Positions 30,047 through 39,631 of a stretch of DNA of 64,000 nucleotides are shown here, in pieces. The stretch is taken from the NCBI GenBank assembly GCA_040752355.1, contig JBFMHE010000014.1, positions 1 to 64,000 of the forward strand. The letters run 5' to 3'. The first letter of the stretch is position 1, and each line of letters begins with the position of its first letter. Made by a program: the position numbers and the translations under genes. Below the pieces are notes generated by a model. It searched no databases. It saw nothing but the letters and a program-made list of their open reading frames with translations, and had not been told where the DNA came from. The stretch comes from Nitrospirota bacterium. GTDB taxonomy: Bacteria > Nitrospirota > Thermodesulfovibrionia > Thermodesulfovibrionales > Dissulfurispiraceae.

Positions 30047-30388
<342 letters not shown>

Positions 30389-30474
30389 TCACCTCCTCAT
30401 TACTGCGCGTTGTGCGTTTATAGCATTCATCGCGCTTATTGCGGTACGCTATAACGCGACGGACGCTATAAACG

Positions 30475-31167
30475 CTACTGAAAGAACGCCTCGTAAAACT
30501 GCCTCGCCCTGCCGCTGTATACCTCGTAGGCCTTTTCCGTGGAATCCCGTATCGCGGCGAGATCGACCGCTTCGTCTTTGAGCCAGTCATAGATCATCTC
30601 TTTCGTCACTTCGATATGGAACTGGAAGGCGTACGCCCGTGCGCCGTACCTGAAGGCCTGGTTCGGGAAGAGCGCCGAGCCGGCGAGCCGGACCGCGCCT
30701 GCGGGGATATCGAAGGTCTCGCCGTGCCAGTGAAACACCTTGAACCTCTTCCAGAGGTCCCCTGCCTGCGGATGGGTCGCGAGCCTTCTCATGAGGGGGT
30801 CGCGGAGGCCGCCTTCGGCGAGCTCGATATCGTACCAGCCGATCTCCTTTTCTTTACCCTTATACACGGGTGCGCCGAGCGCCTTCGCCATGATCTGCGC
30901 GCCGAGGCAGATGCCGAGCACAGGCTTGCCCCGGACGGCAAAGTCCCGCGCCAGCGCCATCTCTTCCTTGATATAGGGATAACGGTCGTCCTCGTTCACG
31001 CTCATGGGGCCGCCCATCATGACGAGGCTGTCATACCGTTCCCCGGAAGAGAGGTCCTCTCCCTCCGACAAATCGACGGTCGTGTAGGGGATCGCCTTCG
31101 CCCTGAGGAAGGCCTCGATGGTTCCGGGGCCCTCGATCGATATGTTCTTGCAGATCAGGACAGACAT
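30475..31167 (-). CDS. Class I glutamine amidotransferase-like protein
   Basis: A 230-residue stand-alone GATase1 domain of the GMP-synthase-like (COG0518) group. The nucleophile Cys is in GICLGAQ and the His/Glu pair in FQFHIE. No synthetase partner lies beside it. The acceptor is unknown; relatives include gamma-glutamyl hydrolases. ATG 31167 fits the family start; a TTG at 31185 is the alternative. Neither has a visible Shine-Dalgarno, so the start is uncertain by a few residues. Confidence 0.88.
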   Translation of the reverse strand: MSVLICKNISIEGPGTIEAFLRAKAIPYTTVDLSEGEDLSSGERYDSLVMMGGPMSVNEDDRYPYIKEEMALARDFAVRGKPVLGICLGAQIMAKALGAPVYKGKEKEIGWYDIELAEGGLRDPLMRRLATHPQAGDLWKRFKVFHWHGETFDIPAGAVRLAGSALFPNQAFRYGARAYAFQFHIEVTKEMIYDWLKDEAVDLAAIRDSTEKAYEVYSGRARQFYEAFFQ

Positions 31168-31320
31168 ACGGGAAGGAGTTTGCAAGCGCCATACCAGGAT
31201 CGGGGCCTTTGAAAGTAAATCATTTTTTATGAAAGATCATCGCTGTCTGCCGTCTTTTTGGGCAGGCAGTGCTTAAAAAAGAGGCATAGTCGCCGGGATC
31301 GCCTCCCAGAGTAATAAGAA

Positions 31321-31354
31321 AATGCAGCTCCCGTGCTTCTACGGGAGCTGCATT
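31321..31354 (-). terminator. Rho-independent terminator of the porin transcript
   Basis: A perfect 14-bp stem (arms 31321-31334 and 31341-31354), 6-base loop, followed on the minus strand by TTTTCTTATT. It lies about 95 bases past the porin stop codon. The rest of 31168-31448 shows no gene. Confidence 0.85.
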
Positions 31355-31448
31355 GGGCGGGGGGAAAGGGCGGCTCTCGATTGCGCTGTCGCCCTTTAGG
31401 GCGGGGGTTATCTTGGGCTGATCAAGCCTTTCATCTTATAAGGAGCTC

Positions 31449-32222
31449 TTAGAAGCTTACGGTCAGGTTTATGCCTCCGTAGACAATATCCCTCTTTCCG
31501 TCATTGCTGAAGCCACTGATCGCGCTTTTGGCATCGTTGCTCAGCGGGAACGAGTAGGCTATCTTCGGGGTGATCACAACGGATTTGTAAACAGGGATAT
31601 TCAGTGACGTGGACACCTCTCCGTTGTAGAAGTTGCTGAAGTCGTTGCCGTCGCTGTCGAAGCCCATCACTTTATTGTTGATGTTGTAGCTCGCCGCAGC
31701 GCCGAGGTTGAGGGTCATCTTCGCGAGGGTAAAGGAGTGGCTCAGCGAGGCGATGATGAACGTGCCGTCGCCCTCGTCATAGTCGTAGTAGATCGTGATG
31801 GCTGGCTTCAGCAGGGTGTCGTAGCTGGCCGAGAGGTATACCTCCTGGGTATCGTTGGCGCCCTCGAGGGCATAATAGATATACCCGGCGCCGAGAGTCA
31901 GCTTGCCTATGGGGCGGCTGTAGCTCAGGGTGATATCGGTTTCGGTCACCTCTCCGTGTCCGGTCTCGTCGCCGCTGGTTGCCTCGGCCCGATCGCTGTC
32001 GTAATTGGACCAGAGATTGGCGCCGAAGCTGCCGTAGGTGATGCCGACCGACGGCTGTACGACCCAGCTGTTGCTCAGCTTCTGGCCTCTCCATACATAA
32101 TTGCTCATGATATCCGCCGAAGCGTACCCTCCCACCTTCGTCTCCTCGGCATACGCCGTAACCGCCGCCAGCACCATTACCACTGCCAGAACCGCCACTT
32201 TGAGCCTTCCTGGTACTTTCAT
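31449..32222 (-). CDS. TorF-like outer-membrane porin (putative)
   Basis: A 257-residue exported beta-barrel candidate. A signal peptide is clear (KVAVLAVVMVLAAVTAYA, cleavage before EETKVG). The mature part has alternating aromatic/polar strands (ADIMSNYVWRGQKLSNSW, GSFGANLWSNYD) and ends in the typical C-terminal Phe (GGINLTVSF). It resembles the TIGR02001/TorF family, which often sits beside P-II and amt genes, so a role in diffusion of small nitrogen compounds is plausible. The ATG at 32222 follows GGAGG. Confidence 0.8.
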   Translation of the reverse strand: MKVPGRLKVAVLAVVMVLAAVTAYAEETKVGGYASADIMSNYVWRGQKLSNSWVVQPSVGITYGSFGANLWSNYDSDRAEATSGDETGHGEVTETDITLSYSRPIGKLTLGAGYIYYALEGANDTQEVYLSASYDTLLKPAITIYYDYDEGDGTFIIASLSHSFTLAKMTLNLGAAASYNINNKVMGFDSDGNDFSNFYNGEVSTSLNIPVYKSVVITPKIAYSFPLSNDAKSAISGFSNDGKRDIVYGGINLTVSF

Positions 32223-32250
32223 CGCTTCCTCCAACGTGTATGAATTCTTC

Positions 32251-32269
32251 CGGCGGGCAACGCCCGCCG
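32251..32269 (-). promoter_or_regulatory. Hairpin in the leader of the porin gene
   Basis: An 8-bp G+C stem with a 3-base loop in the 73-base gap between the HTH gene and the porin, without a T tract. It may protect or attenuate the porin message. Confidence 0.5.
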
Positions 32270-32295
32270 TCTCTCTTTTCCCCCGCAAGAACTCT

Positions 32296-32481
32296 TTACC
32301 CATCCGGTCCTTCCGGACGGTTCTCCTTCCTGATACCGTATTTCTTGACCTTATAGCCGATCATCCGCTCCGTTATGCCGAGCATCCGGGCCGCCTTCGC
32401 CAGTACCCAGTCGCTCTCCCGGAGCGCAGCGAGGATCTCCTCTTTTTCCATTTCCTTTACTCTGTCCCGCAGCGAGCTCAT
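32296..32481 (-). CDS. Free-standing NifA-type Fis helix-turn-helix protein
   Basis: A 61-residue protein consisting almost only of the DNA-binding domain found at the C-terminus of NifA: ILAALRESDWVLAKAARMLG, then ITERMIGYKVKKYGIRKE. There is no AAA+ or GAF domain and no room for them upstream, where glnK ends 45 bases away. It has its own ribosome-binding site (GAGGGA). It could bind NifA sites as a competitor or accessory factor, or be what remains after deletion of a full regulator. Confidence 0.85.
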   Translation of the reverse strand: MSSLRDRVKEMEKEEILAALRESDWVLAKAARMLGITERMIGYKVKKYGIRKENRPEGPDG

Positions 32482-32504
32482 GGCGTATTCCCTCTGCGAG
32501 ACAA

Positions 32505-32520
32505 TGCCAGAACCATGCCA
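32505..32520 (-). promoter_or_regulatory. Candidate -24/-12 promoter for the HTH-porin unit
   Basis: Minus strand TGGCATG, four bases, TGGCA. GG and GC doublets are correctly spaced, with one mismatch in each element. The predicted start lies about 13 bases before the ATG. Weaker than the amt and nifB elements. Confidence 0.35.
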
Positions 32521-32526
32521 GGAGGG

Positions 32527-34339
<1,813 letters not shown>

Positions 34340-34433
34340 ACAATTCCTCCTTTCTTTTTATGTAAGAGTGCCTTGATGTCGTACGTTTTGATCGTGCCGC
34401 CGATCATGCGCTCTTGTTCCATGAGCGGGGAGG

Positions 34434-34449
34434 TGCGAAAACCGTGCCA
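34434..34449 (-). promoter_or_regulatory. Sigma-54 (-24/-12) promoter of amt-glnK
   Basis: Minus strand TGGCACG, four bases, TCGCA: the -24 element matches exactly and the -12 GC is kept. The predicted start is near 34424, giving a leader of about 85 bases. Typical of NtrC-activated amt operons. The rest of 34340-34553 shows no gene. Confidence 0.75.
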
Positions 34450-34553
34450 GCGGTAAGGTGATTGTTTTGCCGTGGAATACTCCTCTTATGGGTGCTACAA
34501 AATTGTCAGCAGCCACCAAATTGTAGGACAGCCGATGCCGGGGAGAGGGCGCT

Positions 34554-35282
34554 CTACGGGGAGGGCGCCGGACTGCAGGAGGCAACGAGGGCGGCGACCC
34601 CGGGGTCGGCAGGGTTGGCCATTACGGCAGCGGGAGCGCCGGCCTGGGCGACCCTGCCGTTCGTGTAGACGATCATCGTGTCGGCAAGAAAGGCGGCCTC
34701 GGCCAGGTCGTGCGTTACGAGGACAACAGGAAGATCGAAGTCGCGCCGTATCTCTTTCAGGAGCATGCGCATCTCCATCCGCAGGGGAGTGTCGAGGGCG
34801 GAGAACGGCTCATCCAGGAGGAGCACCGGCGGCCTCCGGATGAGCGCCCGGGCGAAGGCGACGCGCTGCTTCTGCCCTCCCGAGATCTCGGCAGGATACT
34901 TATGCTCCAGACCGTTCAGGCGAAAGGTGTCCACCAGTGCGCCGACCTCCTCTCTCCGTTTATGCCGTCCGGTCCCGTTAAGGCCATAAGCGATATTCTC
35001 GCTGACCGTCATGTGGGGGAAGAGCGCGAGGTCCTGGAAGACGTATCCCAGCGCCCGGCGGTTGGGCGGGACATTGATGCGTGCGCCGCTGTCGAAGAGA
35101 ACACAGTCGTCGACCTGTACCCTCCCCTCGTCCGGTGTCATGAGCCCTGCGATCATCTGGAGGGTCATCGACTTCCCCGCCCCTGAATAGCCGAAGAGGA
35201 CCGCGAGCTCGTTGCCGATCTCCCAGGCCGCTTCGAGCGTGAACCCCTTCACCGCTTTCTTGAGCCGCACCGCTAATCCCAT
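34554..35282 (-). CDS. modC: Molybdate ABC transporter ATPase ModC (short form)
   Basis: A 242-residue ABC ATPase: Walker A GYSGAGKS, Q-loop VFQDLALFPHMTV, signature ISGGQKQR, Walker B VLLLDEPFSALD and switch His in VLVTHD. It ends shortly after the ATPase core and lacks the C-terminal molybdate-binding (TOBE) domain of classical ModC. ATG 35282 overlaps the modB stop by one base. The upstream open frame is not coding. Confidence 0.93.
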   Translation of the reverse strand: MGLAVRLKKAVKGFTLEAAWEIGNELAVLFGYSGAGKSMTLQMIAGLMTPDEGRVQVDDCVLFDSGARINVPPNRRALGYVFQDLALFPHMTVSENIAYGLNGTGRHKRREEVGALVDTFRLNGLEHKYPAEISGGQKQRVAFARALIRRPPVLLLDEPFSALDTPLRMEMRMLLKEIRRDFDLPVVLVTHDLAEAAFLADTMIVYTNGRVAQAGAPAAVMANPADPGVAALVASCSPAPSP

Positions 35283-35947
35283 CAGACGATCCTCCGCGAA
35301 TAGCGGTTGGCAAGATAGAGGAAGAGCGCCGACATGAGCGTGAGGAGCAGTACCATGCCATGAGCCGTGGACCATTCGCCGCTCCCTGCGAGAGCGTAGA
35401 TGGCGATCGGCATCGTATCCGTCCTCCCCGGCAGGTTTCCCGCGAGCATGAGGGTGGCGCCGAACTCTCCCAGGGCACGCGCAAAGGAGAGCACCGCACC
35501 CGCAACGATCCCCCGCTTGGCGAGAGGGAGGATCACCTTGAGCGCGGTCTCGAGCTCCGAATGCCCCAGGGTGCAGGAGGCATTGATGAGGTTCTTGTCC
35601 ACTGACTCGATCGCTGCTCGTGCTGTCTTGATCATCAGCGGCAGCGCAACGACGAAGGAGGCGAGCACCGCCGCGTACCAGGTAAACATGACGGTCCAGC
35701 CGGTCCATTCATGAAGGGGCCTGCCGATGGCGCCGTTTCTTCCGAAAAGGATGACGAGGTAATAGCCGGTGACGGTCGGCGGCAGGACGAGCGGGAGCGT
35801 AAAGAGGATGTCGATCAGCTCTTTACCCCTGAACTCCCGCCGCGCAAGGAAGTAGGCAACGGCAGTACCGATGACCACGATGAAGACGGTGGCCACCGCC
35901 GCTACCTGCAAAGAGAGCCTCATCGAAAAGAGGATCGAGTTATCCAT
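35282..35947 (-). CDS. modB: Molybdate ABC transporter permease ModB
   Basis: A 221-residue inner-membrane permease with about five helices. It has the motif LPLVLPPTVTGYYL after the second helix and the ATPase-contact loop SFARALGEFGATLML characteristic of ModB/CysT-type permeases. It forms the channel for molybdate uptake with ModC. It is separated from modA by 218 bases containing a long inverted repeat. Confidence 0.95.
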   Translation of the reverse strand: MDNSILFSMRLSLQVAAVATVFIVVIGTAVAYFLARREFRGKELIDILFTLPLVLPPTVTGYYLVILFGRNGAIGRPLHEWTGWTVMFTWYAAVLASFVVALPLMIKTARAAIESVDKNLINASCTLGHSELETALKVILPLAKRGIVAGAVLSFARALGEFGATLMLAGNLPGRTDTMPIAIYALAGSGEWSTAHGMVLLLTLMSALFLYLANRYSRRIV

Positions 35948-35980
35948 AGTAATCGTTATCGTTCCCTATACACGTTGATA

Positions 35981-36149
35981 GAGGAGGGGTGAGCCGTTCC
36001 GGAGGCTTTACCTGCGACACCGCAGAAGATTTTCATACTGCCCATCGTGATCGTGACGAGGATTGCGTTTCAGGTGAACGCTTCCTGCTCCCCGCTGAAT
36101 ACGGTATCTCGTCGCATTGTAAAGCCTCCGGAACGGCTCACCCCTCCTC
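35981..36149. repeat. 31-bp perfect inverted repeat between modA and modB
   Basis: Arms 35981-36011 and 36119-36149 are exact reverse complements, enclosing 107 bp that holds two smaller hairpins and no ORF. Either a miniature inverted-repeat element (MITE) or a structured RNA between two genes of one operon. Confidence 0.9.
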
Positions 36150-36165
36150 ATTCCGTCAGACGCTC

Positions 36166-36945
36166 TTAATTCTTACTCATCGTAAACCCGTATTTCTCGA
36201 GTATCCTCTTCCCTTCCGGCGAGGTTACTGCATCGATGAACGCTCTCGCCGGTCTTTCATTTTTAGTTCCTCTCACGACGGCAAGGGGATAGAGAACGGG
36301 CTTATGGCTCTGCGCGGGAGCGGTTGCGATGCCCCTGACTTCTTTCGGCCTGGTCATGGCATCCGTCGCATAGACAACCCCTGCATCCACTTCGCCGCGC
36401 GCCACGTAATCGAGCACCTGGCGCACGTTCCCGGCGAGGACGAGCTTGTCTTCTACTGCGTCGAATATCCTGTAGTACCGGAATACTTCTTCGGCATATC
36501 GCCCGACCGGCGCGGTCTTCGGGTTGCCTATCGCTATCCTCTTGACGCCTTTTGTCGCGAGGTCTTCAAAAGATCGTATCGATGCCGTCGCAGCAGCGGG
36601 CACCACGAGCACCACGGCGTTCGCCGCGAAATCGGTCCTCGATGACCGGATGACGAGCCCCTTCCGGTCCAGCGCATCCATATCGCCCGGCGCTGCCGAG
36701 GCGAAGACATCGACCGGAGCGCCGGCTTCGATCTGCCGGACCAGATCGCCGGAGGGGCCGAAATTGAAGGCCACCCTGGTCCTTTTATACTTCGCCTCGT
36801 ACCGTTTGCCGATTTCCTCGAAGGCGCTCTTCAGGCTGAGCGCCGCGGAAACGGTAATCTCCCGCGCCGGTTCGGCGGAAGCCGGCGGCAGGGAGAGCAT
36901 ACTGCCCGCTAAAAAGACCAGGGCCGGAAGCAGTACCGTCCTCAT
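36166..36945 (-). CDS. modA: Molybdate-binding periplasmic protein ModA
   Basis: A 259-residue substrate-binding protein with a signal peptide (VLLPALVFLAGSMLSLPPASA). Motifs: ITVSAALSLKSAFEEIGKRY, then FNFGPSGDLVRQIEAGAPVD and VFASAA, the oxyanion-binding Ser-rich loops of ModA. It captures molybdate for ModBC. The start is four bases after the nifB stop, so it is co-transcribed with nifB, linking molybdenum supply to cofactor synthesis. Confidence 0.95.
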   Translation of the reverse strand: MRTVLLPALVFLAGSMLSLPPASAEPAREITVSAALSLKSAFEEIGKRYEAKYKRTRVAFNFGPSGDLVRQIEAGAPVDVFASAAPGDMDALDRKGLVIRSSRTDFAANAVVLVVPAAATASIRSFEDLATKGVKRIAIGNPKTAPVGRYAEEVFRYYRIFDAVEDKLVLAGNVRQVLDYVARGEVDAGVVYATDAMTRPKEVRGIATAPAQSHKPVLYPLAVVRGTKNERPARAFIDAVTSPEGKRILEKYGFTMSKN

Positions 36946-36949
36946 GATC

Positions 36950-37843
36950 TTATCCGACCGTGTCGCAGTAGTCTTCGCCGAGCCTCGCGTGGAGCGTCTC
37001 GAGCTCCATATCGCCGTCCTGGCCGAGGATGCCGCAGGCGTCGGCCCTGCACTGCTTGCAGTGGCTCATCTGGGACAGGTAGCCGCCGCACTCGGTGCGC
37101 TTCGCGTGTATCGTCTCGCGCGAAGGGCGTCCGAGCCCGGTGAATTCTGCCTGGGGGATGAGAGGGATAATGTTCATGATATCGGCGCCCTTCGCGCCTG
37201 CTTCCCGGGCGATGAGGGGAAGCTCTCCATCGTTGATCCCGGGTATCATGACGCTGTTCACCTTCACCATCAGCCCCGCTTCAGCGGCCTCGCCGAGCCC
37301 TCTCCATTGATTGTCGAGCAGCAGCGCGGCCGCCTCCCTCCCGGTAGAGCGCCGCCCCCGACAGGAGACCCATGAGTATATTTTTTCAGCGGTCTCGGGC
37401 AGCACCGCATTGATAGTAACGGTGACGCTCCTGACCCCCGACCGCAGCAGCGCATCGAGCTTATCCGGGAGCGCGAGCCCGTTGGTCGAGACGCAGAGGA
37501 TGAGGTCGGGGAATGCGCGGTGAATGGCGCTCATCGTCTCGAAGGTCGCCTCGTTGGCGAGAGGGTCCCCCGGGCCCGCGATGCCGATGACGCTGATGCG
37601 GCCGCTCCGTTCAACGACCGCCTCTGCCCGCTCCAGCGCCTCGGCAGGAGAGAGGACGGTACTGGTGATGCCCGGCCGCGATTCATTGGCGCAGTCGTAC
37701 TTCCTTATGCAGTACCGGCACTGGATGTTGCATGCCGGCGCCACCGGGAGATGTATCCTGCCGAACGTGCGGTGCGCCTCCTCGGAAAAACAGGGGTGAT
37801 CGGCGGCGATCTTCTTTTTCCTGGGCATCGTTACGGGAATCAT
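36950..37843 (-). CDS. nifB: NifB, nitrogenase FeMo-cofactor precursor synthase (SAM domain only)
   Basis: Radical SAM enzyme that builds NifB-co, the [8Fe-9S-C] core of FeMo-co. The N-terminal HPCFSEEAHRTFGRIHLPVA and the cluster motif CNIQCRYC, followed by KYDCANESRPG, are diagnostic. C-terminal Cys pairs (HCKQCRADACG) match accessory cluster ligands. At 297 residues it lacks the C-terminal NifX/NafY-like domain of proteobacterial NifB. ATG 37843 follows GGAGGAAGG. Structural nif genes are not in the window. A clear sigma-54 promoter lies 56 bases upstream. Confidence 0.95.
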   Translation of the reverse strand: MIPVTMPRKKKIAADHPCFSEEAHRTFGRIHLPVAPACNIQCRYCIRKYDCANESRPGITSTVLSPAEALERAEAVVERSGRISVIGIAGPGDPLANEATFETMSAIHRAFPDLILCVSTNGLALPDKLDALLRSGVRSVTVTINAVLPETAEKIYSWVSCRGRRSTGREAAALLLDNQWRGLGEAAEAGLMVKVNSVMIPGINDGELPLIAREAGAKGADIMNIIPLIPQAEFTGLGRPSRETIHAKRTECGGYLSQMSHCKQCRADACGILGQDGDMELETLHARLGEDYCDTVG

Positions 37844-37870
37844 GGATCCTTCCTCCCCCGTCCGCTTTCG

Positions 37871-37896
37871 CAGCACGGTTGTTTTTTACCGTGCTG
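37871..37896. repeat. 9-bp inverted repeat at the nifB start site
   Basis: CAGCACGGT, eight bases including six T, ACCGTGCTG. It lies across the predicted transcription start, immediately downstream of the -12 element, so protein binding here could block initiation. Confidence 0.75.
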
Positions 37897-37898
37897 GT

Positions 37899-37914
37899 AG
37901 CAAGGGCGGTGCCA
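37899..37914 (-). promoter_or_regulatory. Sigma-54 (-24/-12) promoter of nifB-modA
   Basis: Minus strand TGGCACC, four bases, TTGCT, an essentially consensus -24/-12 promoter. The predicted start is near 37888, with a leader of about 45 bases. NifA is the expected activator; no TGT-N10-ACA site was found within about 150 bases upstream. Confidence 0.88.
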
Positions 37915-37923
37915 GGGGAGGAT

Positions 37924-38004
37924 ATGACTGAAAATACAGCATGCTCCTGCGCAGCCGGAGATGCGGACATGGACAAAAAAGGAGCAAAACTGCCAAAAGT
38001 GTAG
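37924..38004 (+). CDS. Possible 26-codon ORF upstream of the CDGSH gene
   Basis: Begins MTENTACSCAAG and ends KLPKV. It has a GGGGAGG directly upstream but only two bases from the ATG. It overlaps the region needed to activate the nifB promoter. Possibly a leader peptide, possibly chance. Confidence 0.2.
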   Translation: MTENTACSCAAGDADMDKKGAKLPKV

Positions 38005-38087
38005 CAGGCGTGAGGCGCTGATCGAGCATGCCCTCTGCCGATGTGGTAGGATGCAGAGGAACAGCATAAGGGAAAGGAGGCTGATCG

Positions 38088-38315
38088 ATGAGCGCGTATT
38101 TCCCGATCGTGAAGGAGCTGGGGCCGGGCACGTACCGGTGGTGCGCCTGCGGCAAGACCGGTACGGAACCGTTCTGCGATGATTCGCATGGAGAGGCGGA
38201 CAGGGGGCCGGTGGAGCTGAAGCTGAGAGAGCGGAAGAAGGTGGCCTTCTGCACCTGCCGGAAGACGAGGAACGCTCCCTACTGCGACGGCACCCACGTA
38301 CACCTCAAGGAGTGA
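38088..38315 (+). CDS. CDGSH iron-sulfur domain protein (two motifs)
   Basis: A 75-residue protein with two CDGSH-type [2Fe-2S] motifs: CACGKT...FCDDSH and CTCRKT...YCDGTH. Each motif supplies three Cys and one His for a labile cluster; two-motif forms act as monomeric electron-transfer or cluster-carrier proteins. A strong ribosome-binding site (AAAGGAGG) precedes it. It is divergent from nifB, where a cluster-transfer role would make sense, but no direct evidence links them. Confidence 0.92.
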   Translation: MSAYFPIVKELGPGTYRWCACGKTGTEPFCDDSHGEADRGPVELKLRERKKVAFCTCRKTRNAPYCDGTHVHLKE

Positions 38316-38334
38316 GCTGAAAGCGGCGGCAGCA

Positions 38335-38343
38335 TGGTATAAT
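38335..38343 (+). promoter_or_regulatory. Extended -10 promoter of the EndoQ gene
   Basis: TGGTATAAT, a perfect -10 with the TGn extension. It ends five bases before the ATG at 38349, so transcription would begin at or next to the start codon, giving a leaderless message. No Shine-Dalgarno is present, consistent with that. Confidence 0.6.
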
Positions 38344-38348
38344 TGCGG

Positions 38349-39620
38349 ATGCGGTTTATCGCCGACCTCCACATCCATTCGAAATACTCACGGGCCACCA
38401 GCAGCGACATGTCTCCCGAAAGCCTCTGGAAGTGGGCGCAGCTCAAGGGGATCGGGGTCATGGGCACCGGCGACATCACCCATCCCGCGTGGTTCAGGGA
38501 GCTGAACGAAAAGCTCGAGTCCGCGGGCAACGGGCTCTTCCGGCTCCGCAGGGAGTTCCGCACCGGCGATGTCCCCGCGTCATGCAGGGCGGAAGTAGGG
38601 TTCATCCTCTCCGCCGAGATCAGCTGCATTTACAAGAAAGGGGAACGGACGCGGAAGGTACACTCCATCCTGTTCCTCCCTGACTTCCCCGCCGCGGCCC
38701 GGCTGAGCATCGAGCTCTCGAAGATCGGGAACCTCAATGCCGACGGGAGGCCGATCCTGGGGCTGGATGCAAAGGAGCTCCTGAAGATCCTCATGGAGGT
38801 ATCGCCCGAGGCGATGCTCGTCCCTGCTCATGTATGGACGCCCCACTTTTCGGTCTTCGGCGCAGAGTCGGGGTTCGACTCCCTCGAAGAGTGCTTCGAG
38901 GAGCTGACTCCCCATATCCACGCGATCGAGACCGGGCTCTCCTCCGATCCCCCGATGAACTGGCGGCTCTCGGCCCTCGACCGCATCACGCTCATCTCGA
39001 ACTCCGACGCCCATTCGCCGGCCAAGATCGGCCGCGAGGCGAATATCCTCGATACCGAGCTCTCCTATAAGGGGATCATGGAGGCGCTGAAGACGAAGCA
39101 AGGGTTTACGGGCACCATCGAATTCTTCCCCGAGGAGGGGAAGTACCATTACGACGGCCACCGGCTCTGCGGGGTGAGCCTCGATCCGAAAGAGACGAAA
39201 CGCCACAACTATCTCTGCCCGGTCTGCGGTAAACGGGTGACGGTGGGAGTGATGCACCGCATGGAGCTGCTGGCTGACCGTGCCGAGGGCTCGAGGCCCG
39301 GGAGCGCGCCGGGGTATCGTTCCATCATCCCCCTGCCCGAGGTGCTCGCTGAGGCGTTGAAGGTCGGGGTCAGCAGCAAGGCCGTGATGAAGGGATATCT
39401 CCGCCTGCTGGAGCAGCTCGGCAGCGAGTTTACCATTCTCATGGATACGCCGCTCGACGAGATAGGCCGGGCGAGCAACGCCCTGATCAGGGAGGCGGTG
39501 GCCCGGGTGCGCGCCGGGAAGGTGCATATCGCGCCGGGCTACGACGGCGAGTTCGGTAAGGTAAAGATATTCGAGGCTGTCGAGCGGAAGGCGATCAAAG
39601 GGCAGGCGATGCTCTTCTGA
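38349..39620 (+). CDS. Endonuclease Q (EndoQ) family PHP-domain DNA repair nuclease
   Basis: A 423-residue PHP-fold nuclease that in characterised relatives cuts 5' of deaminated or abasic sites. Metal ligands: DLHIHSKYSR at the N-terminus, the Glu in SAEISC, His in VPAHVWTPHF, and SNSDAHSP. A zinc-finger insert is visible around residues 274-303 (RLCGVSL, LCPVCGKRVTVGVMHR). The C-terminus GQAMLF fits a clamp-binding peptide (Q-x-x-L-F). It is followed by a stub of a UvrD-like helicase, the partner to which some bacterial homologues are fused. Confidence 0.88.
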   Translation: MRFIADLHIHSKYSRATSSDMSPESLWKWAQLKGIGVMGTGDITHPAWFRELNEKLESAGNGLFRLRREFRTGDVPASCRAEVGFILSAEISCIYKKGERTRKVHSILFLPDFPAAARLSIELSKIGNLNADGRPILGLDAKELLKILMEVSPEAMLVPAHVWTPHFSVFGAESGFDSLEECFEELTPHIHAIETGLSSDPPMNWRLSALDRITLISNSDAHSPAKIGREANILDTELSYKGIMEALKTKQGFTGTIEFFPEEGKYHYDGHRLCGVSLDPKETKRHNYLCPVCGKRVTVGVMHRMELLADRAEGSRPGSAPGYRSIIPLPEVLAEALKVGVSSKAVMKGYLRLLEQLGSEFTILMDTPLDEIGRASNALIREAVARVRAGKVHIAPGYDGEFGKVKIFEAVERKAIKGQAMLF

Positions 39621-39631
39621 GGGAGCGGGAG

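Noticed and set aside
31181-31196. TGGTATG-N4-TTGCA, sigma-54-like, before the amidotransferase gene
   Set aside because: The predicted start would leave about three bases before the ATG, and the -24 element has two mismatches.
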